64,000 bases of DNA from Glandiceps talaboti (GCF_964340395.1 NC_135549.1:19217342-19281341), one strand, 5' to 3'; shown: positions 15,300-28,557, numbered from the stretch's first letter. Notes: generated from the letters alone by a model not told the origin. Numbers and translations are program-made.

Positions 15300-15335
15300 C
15301 ATAGACAATAGAGAGGGTCCTCTCTATTTTCTATG
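15300..15335. mobile_element. 36-bp palindromic insertion, type A, with an empty-site paralogue
   Basis: Ends are CATAGACAATAGAGAGG and CCTCTCTATTTTCTATG. Flanked by perfect ACTAAAC at 15293-15299 and 15336-15342. The related segment at 8043-8085 has the same flank with a single ACTAAAC (8069-8075) and no insertion. Confidence 0.82.
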
Positions 15336-15342
15336 ACTAAAC

Positions 15343-18300
15343 CAAGTTTAGTGAGTGGAGGTGTAAATGGTAACGATACTGTTTAGGAACACGGTGATAG
15401 GAACTAGACGAGATTAGCACTGACAACACACGCTCCGCGAACTCCAGCAAAGAGGCCTGGTGGGGTATATAGAGACTTGTCAGAGTTGTCGGAGCTACTG
15501 TTCATGTACATATAAGTTCCACGTATTCTCAATTTATTTCGTGCTGGATAGAAAACAGTCAGTATAGTCCTTGTGTTCTCCAGTGTATAGCCGATGGATT
15601 GGATAGTGAGAGTCATGATATGTGTGATACATTGTAGTTTATACACCAGAACTGAATTTTAGACTGATCCCGTCGGCATCTTCAGAGAAAGCATCAAGCG
15701 GGTACCACAATAAACTGAAAACGTAACGACTATAAGCATAACTATAAGTTTTAATTTACATGGAACATATTTGATAAGCTTATCCCCCACTTCCACATAT
15801 GGTCTCATACCCCTTGGTCAGCGAAAAGCCAATCATGTTCATGTCCGGACATACGAGTTATAAATGGGGCGGTCATATGGGTTAAGTTAGGGTGGAATAT
15901 AATATATGGAAAAAGTCTGATTGATACTGGCTGTGATGGGTAGTAGAGCATTTTTTAATTGTCAAAAACAGGGTTGGGGGCCGAATGATATGATTCAAAA
16001 CGTCATGACTTTCTGGTATATCTTTGTTGTCATGGTGTGTTTCCAGTTGAGGATGGCTGTCTTTGACTGGCTACAACAGTAAGTGACTGATTTTGAAAGC
16101 AAAGAAAGTGGAAGAACATTGGTGTTAGTTAAAAAACTATTGTTATTAAAGATATACAAGTAAACGCAGCAAAACAATTGAGAGTCGGTACGGAAAGGAA
16201 CAGATGACCACAGGAAGGTGTTCAGCTGTTCTTCATTGTTCTTTGCAATTTGACGACCGGGCGATCACATACTAGTAGTTGTCAGTGTTTTCGCTAAAGC
16301 AAAATACACGGAGATGGTTCAAAATCACTTGACTATCATTTCACTCTTATTTAAATCTACAAATATCTCATTAATATTTTCTCCCAGCTTACTTCAAACT
16401 ATATGACATTTTCCATGAAAAAAAGGTGCGTATCTGGAGCAAAGAAGTGTTTCAGATATCAGAGTGTTCACGTTTGCGTGACCAAGACATAGACATAGAC
16501 TGGCAAGCGACGCCATGAATTGTGATCGAATCCCAGGGTCGGATCGGTAGTAGATCAGTGTTCATGATAATTCATTTGCGTGTTCAATTACTAAGTCATC
16601 GATGTAGGGTTATAAATTCAGTGACTACACCATCAACAAAGTTACTTCTTACTATAAATCATGTTGAAAAAGACCCTAGGAAAATGTCTAAGCAACAATG
16701 ACGGGTGTTACTTTTTTGCAGTGTTTATCCAAATAGTAATCGTCGAATAACGTGACCCTGGCTGAAAACTGCGACAGTGAGTGTACCATAAATTCCCAAA
16801 ACAGACTGACCAGAACAGACATATTGACACACAAAAAGTGTGCAAGTTTACATCTTGTGACAGGTTTGGTTGGGGTCACCTCCATCGGCTAATGGTCGAA
16901 ATCGTCATTGTAAAATATTTTTAATTACCCTCAACTACAAATCAGCGTATCGTTGACGATCATTTCAATCGTAAGTGTTTAGAACTGATTCAGAAGTAAA
17001 ACGTAGAATTATTAATGACAATGGTATGCAAAGTTTTGTTGTTTAACAATCATCAGCGATTTGGCATGTTTGCACAAACCACAGATACTTGTTAGTGCAT
17101 ACACTTTTGATACTTCTATTCTATAAGGTAAAGGCTAAATTTAAAAAGACATGATCCCAGTATTAACTTTTTTGTTGCGGCTATATTTCCTAAGTGAGGT
17201 GTGCCAAAGAAAGTTTTCCCATGATACTTTGCGCCAGTGCGACTTTTTGACATTGTACGTTCGATGTTCCCAATGAGTAAATGGAATTTTATCGAGAAGT
17301 CTATTCATATTTGTTTATGACAGCAAGATATTTTCAATTTTCTGTTTTTGGTCATTTTTGGGGTCAAAAACTGTCATTTGTTTTGTAAATAAAAGAATTC
17401 AAAGTAAAAATGAATGACAGCCGCAAAACTAATCGATTGAATGGGCTGACATTTGGTGTGCAGGTATGTTAGAGTATCTGGATGAAGAATTCTTCCAGAA
17501 AATTTGAAGATGACATTGATATGCAAATACGTCTAAAACGTGCTGTGTAGTATCATATTATAGCCATGTTATTTTACAATACTCGTGAGAAAGTAGAATT
17601 TATTGGTGAAGTAAAGTTGCTCATACACCTAAGAAAATTTGACTACACTTGAATACATAATGAGCAAATGAAATGATCACAACAATCACATATCTTTGTA
17701 ATGTTATGACTATACAAGATCTAATACAGGGACGAATGGGGTACTTATCAAATAATGCCCTCCGGAACTCAGAAATAAATGTAGATGCGCTGTACCATGC
17801 AGTTACGATCAGCGGTTTTGAACTATGGAGGTAGGAAGGAAGGAGGTAGGAAGGATTATAGTCCTACCACCATTTCTGAACAAAATCGTTGTCCTTGAAT
17901 TGGAATGGTATGCTTTTAATACAAATGTTGCACAAACATATGTTCTTGCTTTCAAAAGTTTTAGAATTAACACCATGATTTCACCGTCGCCCATACTGAG
18001 GTTTTCCTGCATCTATTGCTATGGATTTTGTTGGTGGGACTTTGCTGTACTGTATGAACACTTGTTCAGACTCAGGCCACTAAAACACAATTGCAAAAAA
18101 AAACCGTAAAGACACGAAGTATCGTTTTGCACAACGTTCGGCTTGAAGCAGGTTTGAAGGGTAACCATGCACGACAGAGAAGATGGGTTTAGAGCCCCAT
18201 TTACACCTAAAACAAAAAGCGATTCTAGTCTGTTCCTATTATAGTGGTCCGAGGTTCAGATCAAAGTGCCGCATTCATCCACAACATAAAAAATCATAGA

Positions 18301-19378
18301 CCCTACACGACTGGCGTTTGTAAAAGTCAGTTTTAAACCATAATTACTACACCTCTTTATCTTCTCGGCAAGAACATGCAGTGCTGCAATCCAACGTGAG
18401 GACCTCTCACCAACTTTCAGATCACTTCACATTGGGAACGTTGGTGAGAGTTCTACTAATATAATTCAGACTGAGGCAAAAAATATAGCCTTTCTGAGTT
18501 GAAATCCGAGGTTTAAATCCTGATATCTGAAAATTCCCAATCAACCCAGATTACATTGAATAAAAAATAAGTCTAACAAACAATTTATGATTTTTCAGTC
18601 CCGAAACTTGCTATTATCCATACACTGTATACAAAGCTAAATACACGGTGATTGGTGTATCGCACTCCTTGACTGAGTGGGTCGGAAAAAAAATAGGTAG
18701 ACTCACTTGTCATAAATCGATTTATAAATCCACAAAGGCACTGTGACAACTAAAGCAGTCCCTTTACAGACCATTTTTCTTTAGAAATAAATAGGCTAAA
18801 ACAATACTGAATGACAGGCAGTCCAAGGTATGCGAAACCATAAGCGAGCGCGTACTCACGATGCTAGATTAACACACTATTTTACCTGCGCATTGAAGAC
18901 GCACAGTAAAAAGACCAGTTTTCAACATTAATGCAGGAAATACAAAGCTAACAATTCAAAATTGTATAAAATGTAAGAAAACAAAAAACAGGCGACAGTC
19001 AGAGCATGCATGAACTTCGATTTACAATACCATTATTAAGTTCTTGCATTTTGGGGCTAATGAAGTCATAGAGACTAGAGTGGGCGAGTTTCATCACAGT
19101 TAGTATAATCAATGGCACCGTGATAATTCTGACTTTCACTTGAAACTGGACCAGAACAGTCTAGGTCGGACGAGTCGTCATCATCAATTCAAAGGCGACG
19201 TAACCAAATATACACCGTGAATTCATCTTAGATCGCACCGAGTTGAACAATCATGTCTGTCATTGTAGAATGTAGACCTTTACGCTGTTTGACCGACTAT
19301 TGAAGTATAACCCACATAGGTGATATTTCATTGACCTACATGGAAATGCTTGTAAATACTTTTTGCAAGTAGTAGTAG
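15343..19378. other. Transposon interior, no gene recognised
   Basis: Low-complexity and AT-rich sequence with short ORFs only. A half-element CATAGACCCTACAC at 18294 lacks a right arm. Confidence 0.5.
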
Positions 19379-19410
19379 CTCAGACCACTCTAGTATTTTA
19401 GTGGTCTGAG
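19379..19410. mobile_element. 32-bp palindromic insertion, type B
   Basis: Arms are CTCAGACCACT and AGTGGTCTGAG. Flanked by GTAGTAG at 19372-19378 and 19411-19417. The flank is itself a GTA run, so the exact duplication length is less certain here. Confidence 0.72.
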
Positions 19411-19674
19411 GTAGTAGTAAGAGTTTTTGCTAACGTTTACATGCTAGCGTAGTTGTACATGTACGTATACATGTCAGTTCGTATGTACATGTACATTAAA
19501 TGTAGCTCTCATCATATCATACACTGTACATGTGTGTAACCCTTTTCTTTTGCACCCTCCCCCTCCGCCTTCATGTGGTCAAACACAGACAACTAACTAA
19601 CTAAATAGTGTTACTGTTAGTTTTCTGTGGGTCAAACAATTAGTGTACACGCCTTGAATCACATGCAGGCGAGA

Positions 19675-19933
19675 TAGATTTGAATATTCATTTGTTTACT
19701 GCCCGGTTATGGGGGTGAACTCATGAATATATTCTGAACTAAATGCAAATGTATTCAAATCACTTCCGACTCGCAATCTGAACTATTTTTCAGATCGAGT
19801 ATAATCCGATTAGACAGGCGCTAATGGGAAAGTACAGAAACGTCCACCTCATCAGCATAAAAGTACAGAATTGAACTCAATCTGAACTATAGTACGGAAA
19901 GTGTCGTAAACTGTACTATTTTTTCTACTAGTG
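19675..19933 (-). repeat. Right terminal inverted repeat of CACTA element
   Basis: Reverse complement of 2214-2472, 259 bp, ending CTACTAGTG followed by the TAT duplication (19934-19936). Confidence 0.9.
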
Positions 19934-19936
19934 TAT

Positions 19937-20045
19937 TACTGAGCTATGTGAAGGGAGAAACAAATATTGGCTGGAGACTGCTCAACCTGGTATAGCAGGT
20001 AAGCCAAGTCAATTAAAACTATGTGTTTTCTCAGTTAGTGTCTAA
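19937..20045 (+). CDS. BRICHOS gene, 3' piece of the interrupted exon
   Basis: Its first base completes the codon left open at 2213, giving GET-I-TELCEG across the insertion site. It carries the second BRICHOS cysteine (ELCEGRNKYWLE) and reads on to a TAA at 20043-20045. Confidence 0.75.
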
Positions 20046-21028
20046 TCAGAGTGGAAGAAGCGTTTTCGTTGCAAGACTAGTAGTTGATATTGGGTCAAGT
20101 AAAAAATCAGACGAGTTGATGTTGGAAGCGTTGAGATTGGAACGACGTGATCAGACATCGCCAAAACAGGGGGTACGGTGGTGGTACACTGCACTTTGCC
20201 ACGATAATGCTGTCCATTCATGTTCGTCCGGGTACATTAGCAGTCTTAGTGTCCAGTTGAAGTCAGAAGAAAACACTTGTATCAATAACTTTAAAGGTCC
20301 AAAATTTAAACGATAATTTTCACCAAGAAACACACTTGTGCATCGCCATTTTACCATCAGTAACATTGTTTTTCTTATCCTCCATAGTGGGCGCTAGTTT
20401 CTTTTTTACTTGCGGGAATAAAGCAAAAGTGGGGTCGATTTGGTAATGAGAAACAGAAACAATAAGGCCACCGTTACACTGTGAACAGAAACCGTAAATG
20501 CTTACCTTTATCGAAATTTCTGTTCCTAACACAGCTGCTTCGTGTGGAAGTGGATGCTGGCCAGTATTCAGATGGCAGTGGAAATGGGTATGGCGTGGAT
20601 GGAAATGGATTCGGATTGAGGTTAGGGTGAGCATTTGCGTATGCGTCGGCTAACAATGGACAGAGAAGTTATTCCAGTGGCTATCTCATCAGTAGACCGA
20701 AACCAACAGACAGTTTGTTGACGACTTTACATGCAAATCACTTTACATACCCATTATCTATCGGTAATTCGGCTTAGAATTGACAAAACATTGTCATGTA
20801 CTTCATGATGCATAGATTATGTCGAACAGTGATAATAATCTTTGGTGTTGATTTAAATACTTACCAATTGTAATTAGTAATAAATAATTGATCTTCTCAT
20901 CTAATGTGTTTCAACAAATCCTTCATTATGTGCTATTTCTTGAATAGGATAACTACCGTCTGAGACAGACAGGGACACAGAAGGGATATACAGACAAGCA
21001 GACGGAGAGTGAGAGAGAGCATGGACAG
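20046..21028. other. Downstream of BRICHOS gene, probable 3' UTR and spacer
   Basis: An open frame to 20316 continues in another phase but does not follow from the preceding exon. Nothing else is recognised. Confidence 0.45.
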
Positions 21029-21030
21029 GC

Positions 21031-21099
<69 letters not shown>
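21029..21099. repeat. (GACA)n microsatellite
   Basis: About 17 GACA units. Confidence 0.95.
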
Positions 21100-21101
<2 letters not shown>

Positions 21102-21502
21102 TTAGAAAGGAAATGGAGAAATAGACACAGAGACAGACTCCGTCATTAGAAAACTTCCCAAAACATGAAAATAGGGCCAGCGAATCTTTCCGTTTTCTAT
21201 CTGCTGCCTGTTGAAAATGTATACCTTGATAATTAAGTGGTTCGTTACGAGACAACTACCATAATACCAATAATTTAACAGACAATGAGTTTCAACATTG
21301 TGACATGGGCCATCATTGAAATCGTGTAAGAGATAGGCATGATGATGGCACAAAATATCGAGACAATTTGTATAGTAATAGAAGTGTAGGAATGAAATAG
21401 CATCGTATAAATGCCTGATCCTGAAATAAAATGAAAAATCTGAATCTCCACTGTACAAAGACACAAAGAATGTCGTTCCCCATTCATGCAATATTTTTCT
21501 TA

Positions 21503-22403
21503 GACGAATCCGCCCCCCCCCCCATTCCTCCAGGCTTGTGCGTTCCCTGGTATATCATCAATGATATCTTTACTTATTCTTTCCATGACGTCATCAGTCG
21601 GCATTCCAACAAATTCATAGAGTTTGGAGACCACTTTATCCGGATGTTCCACAATATCTTCATACCTAACCCAATCAGGGGCATGTCAAGAAACTAGATA
21701 ATTAGTGTCAAGCCATCTACAATAGTCAACTATTTCCTCTTTCAACATCCCATTCATATGGAATTCACCTGGTGTTGATAATGCCTTCGAATGTTCTCTG
21801 AAAAGTTCTCCAGATTTGATCATGCCACGTGGATCTCGAATGAGATGAATGATTTTGATATCGTGTTTAATTAGCAGTGGTGCGGCTAAAAAGATATTGT
21901 AGAGACGTAATACCTTGGTGACCACGTTCTTCTTCGACTTGCAATAATTTGTGATGCTTCGTATTGTAAGGTTATTTGGAGATGGGTAGTTTCCACGACT
22001 ATATATAGATTAGTGCTGTACAGATCTGACATCATATGATGTGTGAAATTACACGAATATACACCATCGAGGAAACTCAATAGTAGAGGGCGAAAGTCTT
22101 CGAGGTTTTCCCATTTCTCAGCGGCAAGAGTAGAAACATGTTGTGCAATGATTCTCCCTGGTTCATAAAAGTAGAAACAGTTGAACCAGAACGCTTACGT
22201 GAAAAGATCATTACCATTTTGCCTTTCCGTTTGCTGCTGTTCTCTTCGGTTCTATTGACATTCGTCTTTTGAGATCTTTGGTTATAATGCGTATCACCAT
22301 GGCAACCGTAGTTAGTTGCAGGACTGGACTGCAATTTCACTGCAATCAAAATTACTGCTATCAATGTCAAAGCAAAGAAAGAAACAGCTCATGACGATTT
22401 CAT
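21503..22403 (-). pseudogene. Carbohydrate sulfotransferase pseudogene
   Basis: A third copy of the sulfotransferases at 23605 and 29897. The ATG (22401-22403) is soon followed by a frameshift and stop (MKSS then stop). The 5'-phosphosulfate loop FSRKRSGST survives, but the segment matching MTGELFGRHPDCF is lost with a frame change. LLIKHDIKIIHLIRDPRG, the 3'-phosphate motif, is intact in a middle frame (21686-21925). VSRHAPDW reads VS-stop-HAPDW, the segment matching FKNNYMLV is deleted, and a C-run (21512-21523) destroys the conserved AWRNGVTF region. Several independent lesions make it clearly non-coding. Confidence 0.88.
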
Positions 22404-22948
22404 ACCGTTCAAATAGTCATTTAGCTGAAATGGATAGTTGGGGAGGTTTTATTTTCTGTCGTAAAAATCCTCCACTGTTCACAGCTGTTACCCACAAGTT
22501 TTAAGCCTGTATTGTATGCTCTCATTTGCTATTAAATTTTCTGTTCCGATATTGATCCACAAATGGTGGATTAAACTCACACACAGCACTGAGAGAAATA
22601 ATGGTAGCTATGTAGCTAAACAAATGGCCACACTGTGCGACTGAAGATAGCCACTCTCGACACAAACACACACAAATCAGACAATCAATCTGGATCCCCT
22701 CTGATTTCTATAGGACGTGTGTGTTACTTGTGGGAAAAACCATGTAGTAGATGGTTTAACATTTTTCACAATCAAAAGGTTAAGGTTTTGTTAGAAACCT
22801 AGCAACTGATAAAATATAGTTGTAGACACTTGAACAGAGTCTCATATGTTACAGTTTTCAAGTATATATGGGTCCGTATGCTATTCTACACAGTGCGGGA
22901 CTACCACACACATACACATACATACACACAATAAAAACGAGAAGATCA

Positions 22949-22993
<45 letters not shown>

Positions 22994-23604
22994 AAACCAT
23001 CAATCTAATTATGATTTCACAATAAACCATATGTACAGTGTCCTAGCATGTCTCCTTCGCATCATTTTAATTGCCAAAACGATCTGAAATATGTTGACCT
23101 TTAAACTCATGGATTATAGTTTAAGTGTATGAAATTCATGTAATATTTTTATGTTCTGAACTTTTCTACAACTGTACATAATGAATTTCAATAGAGAGTG
23201 GGGGGAGGGGGATTTGGGTTAAATAGTAGGCAATTAACAGTTATTCATCCATCATCGTTCTTGTGACGTCATCCCTTCGTAAGTGGAGTATCATTAATGT
23301 CTCATTTATTCCTTCAACACGATTTGTCCACGTAGCGCGCTGAACGACCATACCAGCACTATCATACAAATATCGTGTATTCTCGCAGGCCTGACGAAAT
23401 ACATTTCCGTTGACTCCATACCTACCTTCACCCAACCTTCACTGGGTCTTGAATTACATTGCCTATATTATTTCGATATTTGCATATGAACTATGGTTAT
23501 GTTACAGGGGCACTTTCCGCTAACCGCCATTTAACACAAATTCTACCATTTTAATACGTCATTCATTTGGTCGCTTATAATTATAGTTCATTCTGAATTA
23601 AAGA
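22404..23604. other. Spacer between sulfotransferase copies
   Basis: Contains a (CAA)n tract at 22952-22996 and CA-rich sequence. A short minus ORF at 23241-23435 has no recognisable domain. Confidence 0.5.
22952..22996. repeat. (CAA)n microsatellite
   Basis: About 14 CAA units. Confidence 0.9.
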
Positions 23605-24723
23605 TTATTTGTTGTAATCAGAATACTTGTCTAACTTCATATTAACAACAAGGCTACTTGAGTTGTCTTTTAACAATGCTGGGCTGTTTACTAGCTTGTA
23701 TCCAAACATATTCCATACTCTGGTCGGGCACAAATTTTGTATTTTCTTTACATTATCAAACGTTACACCGTTCCTCCAGGCTTGTGCGTTCCCTGTTTTT
23801 TTACCTAGGACGTCTTCAGTAATACTTTTCATGACGTCATCAGTCGGCATTCCAACAAATTCATAGAGTTTGGGGACAACTGTATCCGGATGCTCCACAA
23901 TATCTTCATACCTAACCAACATGTAATTGTTTTTGAACCAATCAGGGGCATGTCGAGAAACTAGATAATTAGTGTCAAGCCATCTACAATAGTCAACTAT
24001 TTCCCCTTCCATGTGTTCGTTGATGTGGATTTCACCTGGTGTTGACAAAGCTTTCGAATAATTCCTGAAAAATTCACGAGATTTGATCATGCCACGTGGA
24101 TCTCGAATTAGATGAATAACTTTGATATCGTGTTTAATAAGCAGTGGTGCGGCTAAAAAGATATTGTAGAGACGTAACACCTTGGTGACAACGCTCTTCT
24201 TCGACTTGCAATAATTTGTTATGCTTTGTATTGTAAGGTTATTTGGAGACGGGAATTTCCCTTGTATTCTGTAAAGACCAGTGTCTTGTAAGTCTGACAT
24301 CATATATTCATGATTTGTAAAATTGCACGAATATATACCATCAAGAAAACTCAACAATTGATGCCGAAAGTCTTCGAGGTCTTCCCATTTCTCCGTTCCA
24401 ATATTAGAAACATGTTGTGCAACTATTCTTCCCGGCTCGTAGAAATAGAAGCAATCTGGGTGCCTGCCGAATAGCTCGCCAGTCATGCTAGAACCGATTC
24501 GTTTTCTGGCAAATACCATTATTTTCGAACCTTTCTGAGTACTTATGTCGTGTTCTTCGGGATAAATTCTGATATCCGTAACATTTTGAGATCGGATAAA
24601 ACCATAATAAGCATTATTTCTTTTGACCTGAAATGAAGGAAAAACTGCAAACTTCCATGTTATCCAAATGATAGACACCATTACTGGCAGAGCAAACATC
24701 ATTCCATATCGACGAGGCTTCAT
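23605..24723 (-). CDS. Carbohydrate (Gal/GlcNAc/GalNAc-6-O) sulfotransferase-like, intact, 372 aa
   Basis: A single-exon open frame. Residues 8-25 form one hydrophobic segment after a short basic tail (MKPRRYG), a type II Golgi membrane anchor. The 5'-phosphosulfate-binding loop is at about 71-80 (FARKRIGSSM) and the 3'-phosphate motif at about 206-215 (IRDPRGMIKS). Also present are CFYFYEPGR, a Cys-rich lumenal segment (YSCNFTNHEY) with N-glycosylation sequons, and the C-terminal block GNAQAWRNGVTF with IQNLCPTRVWNMFGYKLV. This order is typical of the CHST1/3/5-type family, which moves sulfate from PAPS to the 6-hydroxyl of sugars on glycans. Substrate cannot be told from sequence. It is closely related to the gene at 29897-31072 and to the pseudogene at 21503-22403. 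The ATG is shared in position with the paralogue (MKxRRYG). Confidence 0.92.
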   Translation of the reverse strand: MKPRRYGMMFALPVMVSIIWITWKFAVFPSFQVKRNNAYYGFIRSQNVTDIRIYPEEHDISTQKGSKIMVFARKRIGSSMTGELFGRHPDCFYFYEPGRIVAQHVSNIGTEKWEDLEDFRHQLLSFLDGIYSCNFTNHEYMMSDLQDTGLYRIQGKFPSPNNLTIQSITNYCKSKKSVVTKVLRLYNIFLAAPLLIKHDIKVIHLIRDPRGMIKSREFFRNYSKALSTPGEIHINEHMEGEIVDYCRWLDTNYLVSRHAPDWFKNNYMLVRYEDIVEHPDTVVPKLYEFVGMPTDDVMKSITEDVLGKKTGNAQAWRNGVTFDNVKKIQNLCPTRVWNMFGYKLVNSPALLKDNSSSLVVNMKLDKYSDYNK

Positions 24724-24766
24724 CTTTCACCGTACTATATCGCACTGTTGGAATTGTCACTGGGGA

Positions 24767-24773
24767 TTTTATA
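24767..24773 (-). promoter_or_regulatory. Possible TATA box of the 23605-24723 gene
   Basis: TATAAAA on the minus strand, 44 bases upstream of the ATG, in CCATATAAAATCC. Spacing would leave a very short 5' UTR. A 5' UTR intron is the alternative. Confidence 0.3.
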
Positions 24774-24779
24774 TGGTCT

Positions 24780-26047
24780 CATAAAGTGCTGAAGCTTATC
24801 TACAGCTGTTGACTTATAGGTACATTTGATTCACGACCATTAGGGGTAAGTCATTTTAAATGGCTGGGAGGGTGGATTTAGGATTTGAACACAGGATTTC
24901 TCAAACTCCACCCCAAGCTCCAATGACCAAAGCCAAAATGACCCCCACTAGTAAAGACCATGTTTTCCAAAAATGACTGCCCCCTCCCCATGTTACCCAT
25001 GTATATTTTTTACATCACGCAGAAGCACACCATGGTCATACTATAGTGTGGTTACATCAATTGAATGGAATCGAATATTGTATTTAAAACATAAATTACT
25101 TTCTGTACAATTTTTCTCGTCTCTGAATATGTTACAGCAGAAATATCGAATAGTCGCCGAAAGATTGTGCGTATCATGCACATTTTATGTTCCTCAAGAG
25201 ACAATTTAGATAGTAACAGGCTTCCAACCGAAGCAGACACTGTATGTGTACACACGTCACCATGGGGAACCATGCAAGCAGATTCAAATTTTGCTATCAT
25301 CAATTTGTATGTGTCAAAATTTGAGCCTGCAATGGCATTATGTGATGACATTAAATAGCTTCTTTGTTCCAAGGATTTTGTGTATGTGCCTGTGTGTCAG
25401 CTGGGGTCTGATGGTATTGTTTATATTTGTAATGAGTGGTCCGTGGGAACCTGTTTCTTATTTATCTAACTTGTTCTTGGGGAACATAAAATGTGTACGA
25501 TACGCGACCCTTCTATATTTCTGTTGTAATCTGGAGTCCATGAAACATATCATTGCTCTCTGGGTGTCTCATCAGTACACATTATAAATCATTGCATGGA
25601 GACTCGTTACATGCGATATATCTTTCTATCAAGATTGGTCTACACAAATGTAGGAAATGATGACAGGAAGTGACGTTTTCTAATTATGCTACCTATGGTA
25701 CATTGCGTGTCTGTGGTATTATACACTGCGGTGTTGTAAAGAAAATGTGCAATATGAAATACAAGTCTTCACAGAGTGCAAGGTACCCTACTGTCAATAA
25801 ATTCAGCAAATACCATCAACCCTCCTCAGTTTCTTTCAGAACAAGTTTTTATTTTGAGAATTGATTGAACAGTTCAAAATTCAGTCAAAAATGGTTTTTT
25901 TCACTGACATGTAATATGTGATTTTAGTAAATAATTATCGTTCGAAGAGTTACTGATTACAGATACTGTTTGCATGTGATGGGCCACGTTTGCTGTAAAG
26001 TATAACGGGTTAAGTACTTTGTTATTTTAGTAATAGTGTCATGAGGC
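24780..26047. other. Intergenic, no gene recognised
   Basis: Short ORFs on both strands, the longest 106 codons on the minus strand at 25052-25372, without recognisable domains. Confidence 0.5.

Positions 26048-26138
<91 letters not shown>
26048..26138. repeat. (TA)n microsatellite
   Basis: About 90 bp of pure TA. Confidence 0.95.
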
Positions 26139-26139
<1 letters not shown>

Positions 26140-26630
26140 GGATAGGGAGAGCGTACGGGAGGGGGCATCCCCCTCATGCAGCAATCATTTTTGACAAATT
26201 CTAGTTACTCGGGAGTCACTTCACGCTACCAAATGACACCTACACTGAACCTGTTGTTGTAACCCCCCCCCCCCCCCCAATACTTTCAGGTATAGTTTTC
26301 TAAAGGTGACCCCTCTAATAAAACCACTGCCTCCCACCCCCACCCCTGATAAAAATGACCACTCTGTCTAGCTGTCAAATAAAAACTTACAGATCACATA
26401 AAGGTACCGCACACTGGCACACCACAAATTGACTCCTTCAGCACAGACTATCGTGACAACGGTTGGAGATCATGTCACTATCATCAATTATGTATAAGGC
26501 ACTCTATTTCATGTATTGTGATTAAATAGCCGACAAAACAACAATGGTTCGACATAATTTTTCCTACTTCAATCCTTAACTTCCTGTCCCTTGCTATGCA
26601 TAATGTATTTTAATAATGTGTTTGAAGTGT

Positions 26631-26829
26631 ATGGTTAGCACTATTGATGATACATGTAAGTAATTCACAGCCGTTCTCTTTACCTATGTGTGATGGTATT
26701 GTAAATATCCAGTTACAGATGTTTGCAAAAGTTTGCCCACATTTCGTCAGAGCCAATTTATTGTAACATTTATCGAACAACCTATTAATTCAACTAATGA
26801 TTTGTTGTAGCTGTGCGGCGCCGTCATCC
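26631..26829 (+). repeat. 199-bp direct repeat, copy 1
   Basis: Starts ATGGTTAGCACTATTGATGA and ends GTGCGGCGCCGTCATCC. Nearly identical to 28917-29115. Confidence 0.9.
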
Positions 26830-27454
26830 AGTGGCCACAGTAAGTGAAACACCAAATCTGCAGTATTGCGTGTAAGTTTGTGCTGAAAAAAACATCAGCA
26901 AAAACAATTCTTAAATTCTAATTTGCAATTCACTTGAATGTATAAACTGTTTTTGGTCCAGCATCGACAAAAATAAGTGAGACCACTTTCTCTGTTATTA
27001 GTATGTTGTCATAAACATTTGGGTCTGGAATATGTGTCAACGAAAATGTCATTTGCATCACACCATATGCGTTCTCTGACCATTGTGCAGGATTGAGTTG
27101 GTGTGTTATCTCTGTAGTGTTCGACAATTTGAAGCAAATTCAAATAATATGGAGGCATGGCATCACTATGTTAATCCAGTCGTACAAATTGCAATGATGA
27201 ACATATACTGAAAGCGAACGTGTTAGACCCCAGGAGTGAATTTAAAGACAAAGCAACCGACTACATCTGTGAACAAGTGCGGTCAACCTATTTGCTATTT
27301 TGTTTATGAAAATTGAAAATGAGAAATACTCTTCAACAAGATATAGGTTGGCCGCGATCAGTCACGGACCTGACAACCTTATGATAGATCTTAGCGTGAT
27401 TATTATTCACTTCACGTTTAGAAATCTTTTATAAGGACTTTATAATCAAAACTG

Positions 27455-27915
27455 TCAAAGTTATAGACGACGTCCAATGCCCCTTATTGGTTTGTAGGTA
27501 GGAAAGTAATGATTATACACATCCATAACTATATGTTTTCTGAAAGCTCTTGATCCACTCTTTTCAATGAAATTGTATCATTTCGTTTAATGTACTTCTG
27601 GTCACGTGACTTGGTTCAACAAAAATGAGCTCCTTCAAATGACGACCAACAATAGAAAACAACGCATGGTATTTATCACCACGCCAGTGGCTACAAAACA
27701 GTGTCGAAATCTGAGAAATCTGTGGAATCAAAAATGCAAATTATCACGGTTGTACAAGTCACGTGACCGGAAGGACAAAAGAAGTGCATAAAACCAAATT
27801 TTACCAATTTCATTGAAAAGAGTGGATCAAGAGCTTTCAGAAAATATATAGCTATAAATTAGTTCTTAACTATAAACCAATATCAATAAAGGGCATTGAG
27901 GGTGGACTATAAAAC
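27455..27915. mobile_element. Foldback element with ~120-bp arms
   Basis: The left arm (about 27455-27580) contains TTTTCTGAAAGCTCTTGATC, whose reverse complement occurs at about 27820-27845. Outer parts (GTCCAATGCCCCTTATTGG against CCAATATCAATAAAGGGCAT) also pair. The central ~220 bp is unique. I could not fix target duplications. Confidence 0.7.
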
Positions 27916-28556
27916 TTAAAATAATACAAAATAAAAAGGCATAATTATACCGAGACCCGAAACAATCATAAAGGACCATAAAAATGAAAAACAAAATTAA
28001 AAGTTTATTATTCCCTCTGTTATAAAGACAATTAGTCGATTTCTGTTGTAGTGAAACAGAAATGGACACGGAGTGCAATTTCAAACCCGCATTCCCTTGA
28101 AGGCATCTTAGATCCGAATGAAGAGCTGTGTGAAATGAAATAAGGCAAATTATGACGTCGATTCTATTTTCTGGAGTTTGTATGGCATACGTATTGCTCA
28201 CAATTACAGTTCAGGCACTAAATAGTATCAAAGTTTTGTGCAATAGACACAGACTAGATTTTATCGGAATAGATTAGGGTCAAATATAAAATATAGTGTA
28301 ATTTGAAACTTACCATCTGTAACCATTAACAAGTTAGAGACTCGCGCTCGTCCATAGAATATTCAGATTATCAGCAATTGAAGTGGGCTTGCGAGATTAC
28401 AAATCAAATATCGGTAGCTATTCATGATAATCCATCAAAGTAGGCACTGTGCATGTGTTACAGATTCCCAATTCATTAGTAGTGACCACTTTCAATCACT
28501 TGAGCTAATCATGAATAAAGATACTCTGGCATCCCGAAAAGCGTATAAAATCATGT

Positions 28557-28557
<1 letters not shown>

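Noticed and set aside
16480-16540. tRNA-like segment (TCGAATCCC)
   Set aside because: No A box or cloverleaf could be drawn.
18294-18345. A further type A nano-element starting CATAGACCCTACAC
   Set aside because: No matching right arm or flank duplication.
20023-20316. Open frame of 97 codons as a further BRICHOS exon
   Set aside because: From the previous exon's phase the reading stops at once, and the implied intron would be only 36 bp. No domain in the frame.
23241-23435. 64-codon minus frame between the sulfotransferases
   Set aside because: No recognisable domain and no counterpart next to the paralogue.
25052-25372. 106-codon minus frame
   Set aside because: No similarity recognised and no promoter or splice context.
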